Shown here: piece by piece, positions 15,469 through 23,481 of the stretch
Numbering within the stretch: position 1 is the first letter of the stretch
How the letters are laid out: every line of letters starts with the position of its first letter
Assembly: GCF_003286915.1 (NCBI RefSeq)
Contig: NZ_QMFY01000011.1
Span: 124,001-188,000 of the forward strand
From: Pseudochryseolinea flava
Lineage (GTDB): Bacteria > Bacteroidota > Bacteroidia > Cytophagales > Cyclobacteriaceae
DNA length: 64,000 bases
Reading direction: 5' to 3'
Position numbers and translations under genes: made by a program
Notes under the pieces: model-generated
The model's database searches: none
What the model saw: the letters and a program-made list of their open reading frames with translations, nothing else
Told to the model about the DNA's origin: nothing

Positions 15469-17592
15469 TTACGTCTGCATGCGCTGACAAATTCTACGGA
15501 GATCGTGTGCTAAAGCGTAAACGATACCCAGCGGATTTGCCGATTGCGTAATGGTATTCGAAACCTTGATGGGCATTTTATCGGAAGGTGTGCTTTTATG
15601 CAGCAGCTGATTTTCGGCATGAGTCAATTCTTGTTCAATCGCCAACGCGAGTTGATCGAGGTGATCATTTGCAAACGCCGACTTCGGAAGCCCGGTCGGA
15701 ATGGCCGCGATGTGCCCCGTGAGCATGTGGTTAGCAATAACTAACTGATGGATCGCTACCGAATTTCCATTTTGACCAGGCTCAACAAGCATCGCTTGAA
15801 ATTTATCGGAGAGGTTCGCCAATGCGACAATTGCTTTTGATCGCGACTGTGGTCGTCCTGTCAAATGGCCGTGCTCGTCTGACGTTGAAGCTGTCCAAAC
15901 ATCGTGAAAATATTGTCGGTTCGCAGCGATCATCTCGGCAAGTGAGGCCTCAATCTGCTCATGCTCCCACAGCGGTAAAATGAATCTTGCCGCGATGGCC
16001 GCGATCACTGATCCGATCAAGGTATCGATCACACGCTCTTTCACCAAATGTGAAATCTCTCCCGGATTTAAAAAGTGGAAAGTAATGATGATGAATAATG
16101 TCAAGAAAAAAACGAAAGTGAAGTAGTTCACCCGCAAGAAGCTGTATGCTAAGAGCATGCACAGTATCATCACCACCAATAGAATAGCCGTATTGGTCAC
16201 CACCGCGAGCATCCCCAGCGCAAGGAAAGCACCAAAAAAAGTACCGCTCAATCTTTCAATATTTCGTTTTCTGCTTTGCGTGTAGATCGGCTTAAGAATG
16301 GTAAGGATCGTTAACAAAACCCAGTAGGTGTGAGACAGCGACAACAATGACGAGAGTAGATAGCCAACAATTAATGCAAGCGTAAGCCGCAGTGCGTAGC
16401 GGAAATGATTCGACGAAAGTGTTAAGTTTTCACGAAGTGTGTCCCAGTCAATGGGCTGGGCAGAGACCTGCTTTGCAACTTCCTCAATACTCGAAGTTGC
16501 CTTTGAAATATCGACTTCATTTCGGCTATATAACACAAGGCGTTGTAAACCATTCGCCATAAAACGAATATTCTCAAGCGTACCTAACAGCGCGTGAACA
16601 TCCGCGGCTGATAAATCATATTGCGGACTTTTAATCAGCACCTCTATCGCAGAGAGGTTTGAAGAAAGATCAATATTCTTTTTTATCGCCACACCCGATT
16701 GGATCCGGAACCCGGCATGCTCAATCTCCGCGGCAAGTTGAAGAATCACACCGTGAATTTTCACCAAGATTTCAGAGTCCTTTAAATTCTTGTGAAGAGA
16801 TTCATATTGCTGATGCGACTTCAAGCTGCTTTCAAACAGGTCCATTGCATCAAGAAAAAGCATCATCATACTTCTGCTTTTCGGGCTGGCATCCGCTACA
16901 AACTGTCTTGTTTTGAAGAGCAGGTCGCGTGTTTGCTCTTCCGTACGGCGAACCTCAACCTGCGCAAGCATAATTCGGCGAAAGCAGTCATGAAGATTTG
17001 CATTTTGACCATAAAGTGAACCGCGCGCTTTTACGTAGTCCGCAATCGTTATTAAGTTCTCACCAATAGCCTGCTCTGCCAATCGATATGGTCGAAGTCG
17101 GTAGAGCATTAGACTCAGCATTGTATACCACAATCCACCTCCCGCCACCAAAGCAACCTCACGCAGAAGAAATTGTTCTTCGTCATAACGGGAGACGAAA
17201 TTCAGAAGCATGATTACCAACGCGAGCGTTCCAACGGCCCCCGCGCGAGCACCATAGATGCCCAACAACGCGAGCGAAAAACTAAACAGCGTAACGCCCA
17301 GCAAGAGCAGCGCTGGATAATCGCGAATCAAAATGGTAATGAACACAACGATGGTATTCAGTGCAATCGCCGCAAGCATTCCATTTCTACGTTGATGAAT
17401 GGGACCAGGCATGTCGGTGATACTGACGAAAAGCGCACCCCATAGAAATGGCATCCCCAACGTTAGCCAGTCCATCCTAGCCATGATGAACGTTGGTAAC
17501 ATCACGCCAGCCGTTATTCGCAGGCCCGTGCTCCAGTATTGACTTGTTGTAAATTTCTGAACCTCTCTTAAATAATCTCTACCACTAACCAT
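15469..17592 (-). CDS. FUSC/YccS-family inner membrane transporter
   Basis: A 707-residue protein with two membrane halves (about 20-165 and 395-540), each with several helices, separated by a soluble helical region and followed by a soluble C-terminal region. This is the layout of the YccS/YhfK and aromatic acid efflux (FUSC) group. Segments such as LRLTLALIVGYLLSSLLSLS and HTYWVLLTILTILKPIYTQS with RKRNIERLSGTFFGAFLALG match the conserved second half. Such proteins are thought to export aromatic or other small acids. No membrane fusion partner is adjacent. It is transcribed divergently from the CxxC protein gene at 17724. Confidence 0.85.
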   Translation of the reverse strand: MVSGRDYLREVQKFTTSQYWSTGLRITAGVMLPTFIMARMDWLTLGMPFLWGALFVSITDMPGPIHQRRNGMLAAIALNTIVVFITILIRDYPALLLLGVTLFSFSLALLGIYGARAGAVGTLALVIMLLNFVSRYDEEQFLLREVALVAGGGLWYTMLSLMLYRLRPYRLAEQAIGENLITIADYVKARGSLYGQNANLHDCFRRIMLAQVEVRRTEEQTRDLLFKTRQFVADASPKSRSMMMLFLDAMDLFESSLKSHQQYESLHKNLKDSEILVKIHGVILQLAAEIEHAGFRIQSGVAIKKNIDLSSNLSAIEVLIKSPQYDLSAADVHALLGTLENIRFMANGLQRLVLYSRNEVDISKATSSIEEVAKQVSAQPIDWDTLRENLTLSSNHFRYALRLTLALIVGYLLSSLLSLSHTYWVLLTILTILKPIYTQSRKRNIERLSGTFFGAFLALGMLAVVTNTAILLVVMILCMLLAYSFLRVNYFTFVFFLTLFIIITFHFLNPGEISHLVKERVIDTLIGSVIAAIAARFILPLWEHEQIEASLAEMIAANRQYFHDVWTASTSDEHGHLTGRPQSRSKAIVALANLSDKFQAMLVEPGQNGNSVAIHQLVIANHMLTGHIAAIPTGLPKSAFANDHLDQLALAIEQELTHAENQLLHKSTPSDKMPIKVSNTITQSANPLGIVYALAHDLRRICQRMQT

Positions 17593-17672
17593 TTCGGTAA
17601 AAGTAATGTATCATTCGAAAATTATCTCATCCTACACCATTTACTATTTTCAACATCGTTTGAAAAATGAAC

Positions 17673-17703
17673 TTTGTTCAGATGCATGGGACTACTACCT
17701 TTG
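17673..17703 (+). promoter_or_regulatory. Bacteroidota promoter TTTG-N19-TACCTTTG
   Basis: The -33 element TTTG is at 17673-17676 and the -7 element TACCTTTG at 17696-17703, separated by exactly 19 bp, a full match to the consensus TTTG-N19-TAnnTTTG. The ATG at 17724 lies 20 bp beyond the -7 box, giving a leader of about 13 bases. Confidence 0.75.
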
Positions 17704-17723
17704 TTTCTTTCCCATCACACATT

Positions 17724-18311
17724 ATGGCTGAAGAAAATCAAGATCCAAAACTCGTTCCAATACCGCCAACGTTTCATGCGTCAGATACGGGAAAACCATT
17801 TGATCATTGCCTCATGTGCAATCAATATCTACTCGACGAAGGTACGCCGTACATGATTGAAAAAGCGGTGAAGCAACATCCGGAGATGAATGTCGTTGAA
17901 ACTATCTTTGAATATGCGATGTGTATGTTTTGCGCTATTCGAATGCATGAATCGTTAAGCGTGGAATCGCGCGAAAGGATCAGTGCATATTTCCAGTCGA
18001 ATGTAAATTTTGAAAAGCGACACTTTGATCTTTTGGGTCAAACCGATGACATCGCCAACTGGATTGGTAAATGCGCCGTGAAGCGCACGCCGATTTCAGA
18101 AAGTAGCGAGTACCAACTCGTTGCTCAATGTGAAGGCAAGAACTTGGTGTTTTCCGCGATGCCGTTTGCGTTATCGCTTGCCGCAATGGAAGAAATGTCG
18201 TCGCTTTTGAGCGCACAAAGTCTTGGTGAAATTGATGACTTTATTGGTAAGTATTTTTCTGGACCACCCGAAGTAGCTGCATTGTTGAAGAAAAAATTCG
18301 TAATGGTATAG
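17724..18311 (+). CDS. Unknown protein with two CxxC pairs, possible zinc site
   Basis: I chose ATG 17724 (195 residues, MAEENQDPKLVPIPPTFHAS) because the earlier in-frame ATG at 17667 precedes the promoter at 17673-17703. Residues HCLMCNQYLL and YAMCMFCAIRMHESLS give two CxxC pairs about 40 residues apart, a spacing suited to one structural zinc site. A helical C-terminal region ends with a hydrophobic tail. No signal peptide or membrane helix. I do not recognise the family. It ends 42 bp before a MocR-type regulator on the same strand, so the two may be cotranscribed. Confidence 0.75.
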   Translation: MAEENQDPKLVPIPPTFHASDTGKPFDHCLMCNQYLLDEGTPYMIEKAVKQHPEMNVVETIFEYAMCMFCAIRMHESLSVESRERISAYFQSNVNFEKRHFDLLGQTDDIANWIGKCAVKRTPISESSEYQLVAQCEGKNLVFSAMPFALSLAAMEEMSSLLSAQSLGEIDDFIGKYFSGPPEVAALLKKKFVMV

Positions 18312-18353
18312 CGATCGGTACAGATCGACGACAAATGGATATTGATTATTGCT

Positions 18354-19790
18354 ATGATTGATTTAAAAACAGATCACAAGTATAGCGAAGTTGCCGATCG
18401 CATTCAGTCATTGATCGACAAACGCATTTTGAAAGTTGGTGACAAGCTTCTTTCGGTTAGAGCTTTGAGCAAAGAACAAGGAATCAGTTTGAGTACTGCA
18501 TTCCAAGCATATTACTATTTAGAAAGTAAAGGGTTGATCGAGGCGCGTCCTCAAAGTGGCTATTATGTAAAATATTCTCCCGAACATGTCTTAGATCTCC
18601 CGCGCGTGTCGGACCCTATTGATGATGCTTTGCCCGTTGGTGTTGATGACATGATCAACAGTGTATATCTCGATCTTCGTTCTGAAAAGCTCTTGAATTT
18701 TTCCATGGCAGCACCGTCATTCTCGTTGCTACCAATCGCAAAGCTGAACAAAGCAGTAATGCATACGTTGCGCGAAACGGACGCAAGTTGTACCAATTAT
18801 GAGCATGTGCAAGGAAGCCTGCCCCTCCGAAAGCAAATTGTGAGACAAGCTTTTAATTGGGGAGGTAGAATTAACGAAGACGATGTCATCATCACGGCGG
18901 GCTGTGTCGAAGCTCTCTCACTCTGCATTAAGGCGATAACCAAACCTGGCGATGCTGTCGCGATCGAAAGCCCGACATATTTTGCAATCTTCCAGGTGAT
19001 GGAAAGTCATGGACTAAAAGTCGTGGAGATTCCTTCAGACCCACAGACAGGAATAGACCTCGATTATCTAGAACAAGCTATCCCGAGATTTGATATCAAG
19101 GCTTGTCTATTTGTACCGAACTTCAATAACCCATTAGGCAGTTGTATGCCCGACGAAAATAAAAAGCGCCTCGTCGATATGTTGGCGAAGAAAGAAATTC
19201 CACTTGTCGAAGATGACATTTACGGCGAGCTGTATTTTGGAAAGACTCGCCCAAAGACATGCAAGAGCTTCGATAAAAAAGGATTGGTATTGCATTGCAG
19301 TTCATTCTCAAAATCATTGGCGCCGGGCTATCGCATTGGATGGACTATTCCCGGAAGATTCAAAGAGAAAGTAATTCGCCTGAAAAGAATGCACACCGTC
19401 TCAACCAATACGCTCGCACAATCGGCTATTGCTAATTTTTTAGAGAACGGCCGCTATGAGCTACACCTTCGACACCTTCGGAAAGCTTTGCACACACAAG
19501 CACTCCGATATATGCAAGCTGTCTGCAAATACTTCCCAGAAGACACGCGCGTGACTAGACCGACAGGAGGTTTTATTTTGTGGATCGAAATGAATGAGAA
19601 AGTCAATGGATTTAAACTGCATAAGAAAGCGCTGAAACACAACATCGGCATTGCCCCTGGACAGATCTTTTCCGCGCAAGGGCAATTCGAAAACTGCTTC
19701 CGAATTAGCTACGGAGACCCGTGGAGCGAAAAAATTGAAGAAGGCATTAAAACCTTGGGAAAATTAGTCCGGGATTTCGGAGGTCGTTGA
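18354..19790 (+). CDS. MocR-type GntR regulator fused to class I aminotransferase fold
   Basis: I chose ATG 18354 (478 residues) rather than an in-frame TTG at 18342. The N-terminus (about 5-75) is a winged-helix GntR domain: YSEVADRIQSLIDKRILKVG, then SVRALSKEQGISLSTAFQAY. The C-terminal part is an aminotransferase-like domain with SPTYFAIFQVMES, FVPNFNNPLGSCMPD and the PLP-lysine segment HCSSFSKSLAPGYRIGW (K320). Proteins of this layout (PdxR, GabR, MocR) usually respond to PLP or an amino compound and control vitamin B6 or amino acid genes. The target genes are not evident nearby, apart from the unknown gene just upstream. Confidence 0.9.
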   Translation: MIDLKTDHKYSEVADRIQSLIDKRILKVGDKLLSVRALSKEQGISLSTAFQAYYYLESKGLIEARPQSGYYVKYSPEHVLDLPRVSDPIDDALPVGVDDMINSVYLDLRSEKLLNFSMAAPSFSLLPIAKLNKAVMHTLRETDASCTNYEHVQGSLPLRKQIVRQAFNWGGRINEDDVIITAGCVEALSLCIKAITKPGDAVAIESPTYFAIFQVMESHGLKVVEIPSDPQTGIDLDYLEQAIPRFDIKACLFVPNFNNPLGSCMPDENKKRLVDMLAKKEIPLVEDDIYGELYFGKTRPKTCKSFDKKGLVLHCSSFSKSLAPGYRIGWTIPGRFKEKVIRLKRMHTVSTNTLAQSAIANFLENGRYELHLRHLRKALHTQALRYMQAVCKYFPEDTRVTRPTGGFILWIEMNEKVNGFKLHKKALKHNIGIAPGQIFSAQGQFENCFRISYGDPWSEKIEEGIKTLGKLVRDFGGR

Positions 19791-19801
19791 TGGTTATGTT
19801 T

Positions 19802-19864
19802 CGTTAATCGTTAATCGTTAATCGTTAATCGTTAATCGTTAATCGTTAATCGTTAATCGTTAAT
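19802..19864. repeat. Nine-copy tandem heptamer CGTTAAT
   Basis: Nine exact, uninterrupted copies of CGTTAAT fill 63 bp between two convergent genes. The array ends one base before the stop codon of the caspase gene (19866-19868). Because the unit length is not a multiple of three and contains TTAA, stop codons occur in all six frames. It looks like a simple-sequence (slippage-prone) array; no mobile element is attached. Confidence 0.95.
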
Positions 19865-19865
19865 C

Positions 19866-22800
19866 TTATTTCTTTTCCATCACTGAGATTGGGAAGTCGT
19901 TTCCAGTGATATAACCTGTTGGATACTGCGCTTGTCCACCATATTGTTTGGTAAGGTCGGGAACACGTTCTTCCATGTACAGCTTAATTTCATTCACCGT
20001 AATCTTTTTATCACCATTGTCTGCTTTGCCGTCGAGTGCCTCAAGTAATGCATACGTAAATACACCGTGTTTCAGTTGCTCAAATTCGGTTGCAAATTGT
20101 TTCGATCCACTCGATGCGATCATCACTACGCCAGAGCTTCTTGCCAACTGAACGATAGCCTTTTCATCAGCTGCCGCAGCACGAACGTTCAATGACTTCA
20201 GCGCTCCTCCCGAATGACAAGCATCCATCAAGATTATTTGCTTCTGAGATTTCAGTTGTGTTAAGTAGCCCTTCAATTCTGTGGCAGAAATTCCTTTCGC
20301 GGTCAATTGTGTGGGATCGCCGTAAAGTTTTGTGATGTCCGTCGGCACAAGGTAATACTCTTCGTTCTTCTCTTCGTCGAGCGTTCCGTGCCCCGCATAA
20401 TAGAAAACAAAAACATCTTCTGGTTTCGCGCGATTGATGATCGACTTAAAGCCTGTCACGATATGATCCTTTGTTGCATCCTCATCATACACGGGAACAA
20501 CATTCACGCTTTTAAAAATTGTTTTACCATGATTTTCCAACGCCTTCACAAAAGATTCCGCATCACCACGCGCGTAATTCAGGTTGTATGCGGCGTTCTG
20601 ATATTTGTTGATCCCCACAGCGAGAACATGCAACGACGAAGTAGCAATCGCTTCACCGGTATAGTCGATTGTCAAAATATCTGGCTTAGATTCAATGCGC
20701 TGAAAATTAACAACCTTCACGCGGAACTCATTGGTCTCGTTCACCATCTCCACAGCATAAGTCTTCGACATCTTTTGACCTTCGCCCTTGGTTTTAAATT
20801 CTGTATCGCTAATGATTAGCTTATCGTTTTGATAGATGTCGATTTCCTTAATGCCACCACCGCCGTCGTAAACATCGATCGTGATTGGTATCGTTCTGGC
20901 TTGCGTAAAGAATTTACCCTTATCGTAACGCAGCAGATCCGTTTGTCGCATCGTTACAGAAATATCAAAAAATCCAACGGAGGGTCTATGCAGTTTGCTA
21001 AGGTCAAAGATACGTTCGCCTGATTCCCGTAAGATATCTTCGACACGTTTACCTTGCACAATACTTTTCGCCATCTCCTTCGGGCGATACAGTATTTCGA
21101 AGTATTGTTCTGCAGCATAGAAATCCGCGAGGTGATTTATGCCACGGTTCACGTGCCAACCAAAATACTGGCTACCCGACGATGAACATGAAAAATAACC
21201 ACGAGGTGTCCAGCAAACCCACTCGTTATCTTCCGTGAGAAAGAGCGTAGCAAAGGGTATGACCATCTCTCCCATTGATTTGTATGCAATCTCCAAATCT
21301 TTATAGGCCTTATTGCCATGTGTCTTCAAGAAGTCCATGACATCGCGCCATGCTTTTTTTGTTGGTTCCTTCGTGAGTGAATCGATGGGAAGTGAAGAAA
21401 AGAAATTCGACCAATCTTCGTCGGCAAAAACTTTGCGAAGCGACGGCGCATAACCTGTCTCATCCAGTTTCCATAAAATGATCGATTGGTCTTCACCGCC
21501 CGACGCTAAATACTTTCCATCACCAGTCACAGCAACTGCTCTCACAGCGCCATAGTGACCAACAAATTCCTTGCTGAGGAATCCATTCTTATCAAAAAGT
21601 TTCAATGCAAAATCACTCGCAACAAGAATATTGCCGTCGGCCATTACTTGATAATCCAGGATGCGGTCACTCGGATCAATTTCTATAACCTTTCCCTTGG
21701 GAAGTTCAAGAACATTGACAGCCGTTTGAACAACATCTTTATTCAGTGTTTTCGCAGTGGATGTTAATGCACCAGGATTTCTATTGACAGTAAGTGATGC
21801 AAAATCAAAACTCGATTTAAACTGCGGCTTACCATTGGCCGTTTGTTCACGACATACATAAAGATTCAGGCCTTCTCCAAAGGCAAGATCTTGAATGGCA
21901 CTCCCCTTACCTTTGATGCGTCGTACAGTCAGTCCGTTGATTGGATTCCACAATAAAATTTCATTGTTCATACCGCCTGCAGACGCCACTACGTAGTTAC
22001 CACTGGTAGACGGTGAAAATGCTGCGCTGAAAACTGTGTTATCGTGCGCCGTATAATTTGTAAAGAGCGTTCCCTTGGGAAGAGACCAGCTGAAACCTTT
22101 TCCAGAAACATTTAATCCGATCAAAATTTTCGAGTCAAAAGAAAAAGCAAGTGCATTGATGGGACTCGTGATCATCTCACTATCGCGTTCATCGCGCTCA
22201 GTCGGCTGTGGCGTGCTTTTGAATTCTACCATCACATGCCATTCGCCTTTATCATTTCGCTGCCAGAGACACATTTCATTCATCAGCGTGCTTGTAGCGA
22301 GATAACTACCATCGGGAGAATAAAGTAGTTTATTCAAAACACCTTTGTGGTGCTTCAACACTTTAGGCATAAACTTCGCCACACCTTGGTCAAGACCGAT
22401 CAGTGGAAAAATGAGAATGTCTTTGGCTTCATGCGCGACCGCCAATTCTTGGTTGATACTGTTGAACGACACGCATGCAACAGGCGAAGGAATTGTAAGT
22501 GTAGCTACAGAAGTTAGGGCAGGCTTATTTTCAATCTTCCAAACCTTCACGGTACGGTCGGCGCTACCGCTGGCGAGGTAGCGACCATCTTTGTTAAACG
22601 CAAGCGTAGTGATGATCTCAGAATGTCCAACAGCTGTTGCCACTTGAACACCTTTTTCGATATCGATTAAGACAATATAATTTTCTTTTTCTGTGCTCAC
22701 AGGGTAACCTGCTACAGCAAGAAGTTTTCCGTCGGGTGATATGGCTGAGGCATACAATACACCTTCTGAGCCGTCACCAACTTGTGACTCAAATTTCTTA

Positions 22801-23006
22801 GTCATCTCGCCATTGTCAACGTTCCAGATGCGAATGGTTTTATCTTCCGACACGGAGATAATGCGCGTACCATCGGGCGTGAACAACAGGTTGTTAATTT
22901 TGGCAGAGTGACCTAAAGGATTGATCACGATACGAGGAGCTTGCGCGACGGCGGTCGACGAAATAGCTACCAATATCAAGAAGAAAAAAGTATTGAGGCG
23001 CGCCAT
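19866..23006 (-). CDS. WD40-repeat caspase-like (C14) protease
   Basis: A 1046-residue exported protein with signal peptide MARLNTFFFLILVAISSTAVA. The N-terminal two thirds hold at least eight recognisable WD40 repeats, for example DGRYLASGSADRTVKVWKIE and DGKYLASGGEDQSIILWKLD, forming one or two propellers. A linker carries WTPRGYFSCSSSGSQYFGWH, a motif common in such proteins. The C-terminal domain (about 795-1046) is caspase-like: VGINKYQNAAYNLNYARGDA, YYAGHG with catalytic H873 and MDACHSGG with catalytic C930, both present. Such proteins may be involved in regulated proteolysis or cell death, but no substrate is known. It lies divergently from a subtilisin gene. Confidence 0.9.
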   Translation of the reverse strand: MARLNTFFFLILVAISSTAVAQAPRIVINPLGHSAKINNLLFTPDGTRIISVSEDKTIRIWNVDNGEMTKKFESQVGDGSEGVLYASAISPDGKLLAVAGYPVSTEKENYIVLIDIEKGVQVATAVGHSEIITTLAFNKDGRYLASGSADRTVKVWKIENKPALTSVATLTIPSPVACVSFNSINQELAVAHEAKDILIFPLIGLDQGVAKFMPKVLKHHKGVLNKLLYSPDGSYLATSTLMNEMCLWQRNDKGEWHVMVEFKSTPQPTERDERDSEMITSPINALAFSFDSKILIGLNVSGKGFSWSLPKGTLFTNYTAHDNTVFSAAFSPSTSGNYVVASAGGMNNEILLWNPINGLTVRRIKGKGSAIQDLAFGEGLNLYVCREQTANGKPQFKSSFDFASLTVNRNPGALTSTAKTLNKDVVQTAVNVLELPKGKVIEIDPSDRILDYQVMADGNILVASDFALKLFDKNGFLSKEFVGHYGAVRAVAVTGDGKYLASGGEDQSIILWKLDETGYAPSLRKVFADEDWSNFFSSLPIDSLTKEPTKKAWRDVMDFLKTHGNKAYKDLEIAYKSMGEMVIPFATLFLTEDNEWVCWTPRGYFSCSSSGSQYFGWHVNRGINHLADFYAAEQYFEILYRPKEMAKSIVQGKRVEDILRESGERIFDLSKLHRPSVGFFDISVTMRQTDLLRYDKGKFFTQARTIPITIDVYDGGGGIKEIDIYQNDKLIISDTEFKTKGEGQKMSKTYAVEMVNETNEFRVKVVNFQRIESKPDILTIDYTGEAIATSSLHVLAVGINKYQNAAYNLNYARGDAESFVKALENHGKTIFKSVNVVPVYDEDATKDHIVTGFKSIINRAKPEDVFVFYYAGHGTLDEEKNEEYYLVPTDITKLYGDPTQLTAKGISATELKGYLTQLKSQKQIILMDACHSGGALKSLNVRAAAADEKAIVQLARSSGVVMIASSGSKQFATEFEQLKHGVFTYALLEALDGKADNGDKKITVNEIKLYMEERVPDLTKQYGGQAQYPTGYITGNDFPISVMEKK

Positions 23007-23076
23007 AAAATTTCCGGGATAACTGGGTAAAGTTATCTAAATTTTATGGGGATTGCGAATTACGTTTCGCAGGTAA

Positions 23077-23100
23077 AAAACCCTTATAAAGGAGGGTTTT
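23077..23100. terminator. Hairpin, weak bidirectional terminator candidate
   Basis: AAAACCCT (23077-23084) pairs with AGGGTTTT (23093-23100) around an 8-base loop. It could stop transcripts of the small frame at 23132-23278, which runs towards it on the minus strand, before they enter the caspase leader. The GC part is only three pairs, so it is weak. Confidence 0.35.
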
Positions 23101-23131
23101 ACGTGGCGGTAAAAAATAAGATTGGCTCGAA

Positions 23132-23278
23132 TTATGCGTGTTTAGTCACCTTGTGAGGCCAAAGGTAATTGTCATTACTCTTCGCTACATCCCGGCGCTC
23201 CACAGCATTGTTCAACCTATCCACCTGCCAGAAGAAGACACCAAAAAATCCAATTACTGAGATAAAGACTAAAATCAT
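23132..23278 (-). CDS. Possible small one-helix membrane protein (48 aa) or gene remnant
   Basis: A minus-strand frame from ATG 23278 gives 48 residues starting with a hydrophobic helix (MILVFISVIGFFGVFFW) and a charged tail (QVDRLNNAVERRDVAKSN). The same frame stays open upstream to 23443 without any ATG, GTG or TTG, and reads protein-like there (DDYNPFAARKQAIFVEPKPN). It may be a real tiny membrane protein, a gene with a rare start, or the 3' remnant of a longer gene. No family is recognised. Confidence 0.3.
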   Translation of the reverse strand: MILVFISVIGFFGVFFWQVDRLNNAVERRDVAKSNDNYLWPHKVTKHA

Positions 23279-23481
23279 ATTCGTAGTGTTTGGTTTTGGT
23301 TCTACAAAGATGGCCTGTTTCCGAGCGGCGAACGGGTTATAGTCGTCGCTTCCAGCACAGAAGTAAGATCGGTTGAGGATTTGTAAATTTTTGAGCAGAG
23401 GAGACCGCCAGTGTAAATGCGCATGATTTTGACTATACTCAAGCTATCTTGCATCCTAGTTGAATTGAAAACCAATGAATT

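Larger units (their letters stand above)
23007..23481. other. Long intergenic region between caspase and subtilisin genes
   Basis: This 475 bp stretch separates two divergent protease genes and must hold their promoters. It has a short hairpin at 23077-23100 and an open minus-strand frame at 23132-23443 that has no standard start before 23278. No consensus TTTG-N19-TAnnTTTG promoter was found; TTTG at 23428 and TATCTTG at 23445 are only 13 bp apart. Confidence 0.5.

Noticed and set aside
19802-19864. CRISPR or origin-type iterons
   Set aside because: The repeat unit is only 7 bp, with no spacers, no cas genes and no replication gene nearby; it is a simple tandem array.
20307-20819. 170-codon plus-strand frame opposite the caspase gene
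   Set aside because: It is antisense to the catalytic caspase domain and shows no protein family features.
23290-23400. Possible tRNA-like stretch upstream of the subtilisin
   Set aside because: Short GC-rich segments are present but no T-loop sequence or acceptor stem could be paired.
23428-23451. TTTG and TATCTTG as promoter of the subtilisin gene
   Set aside because: The spacing is 13 bp instead of 19-21 and the -7 element is incomplete.
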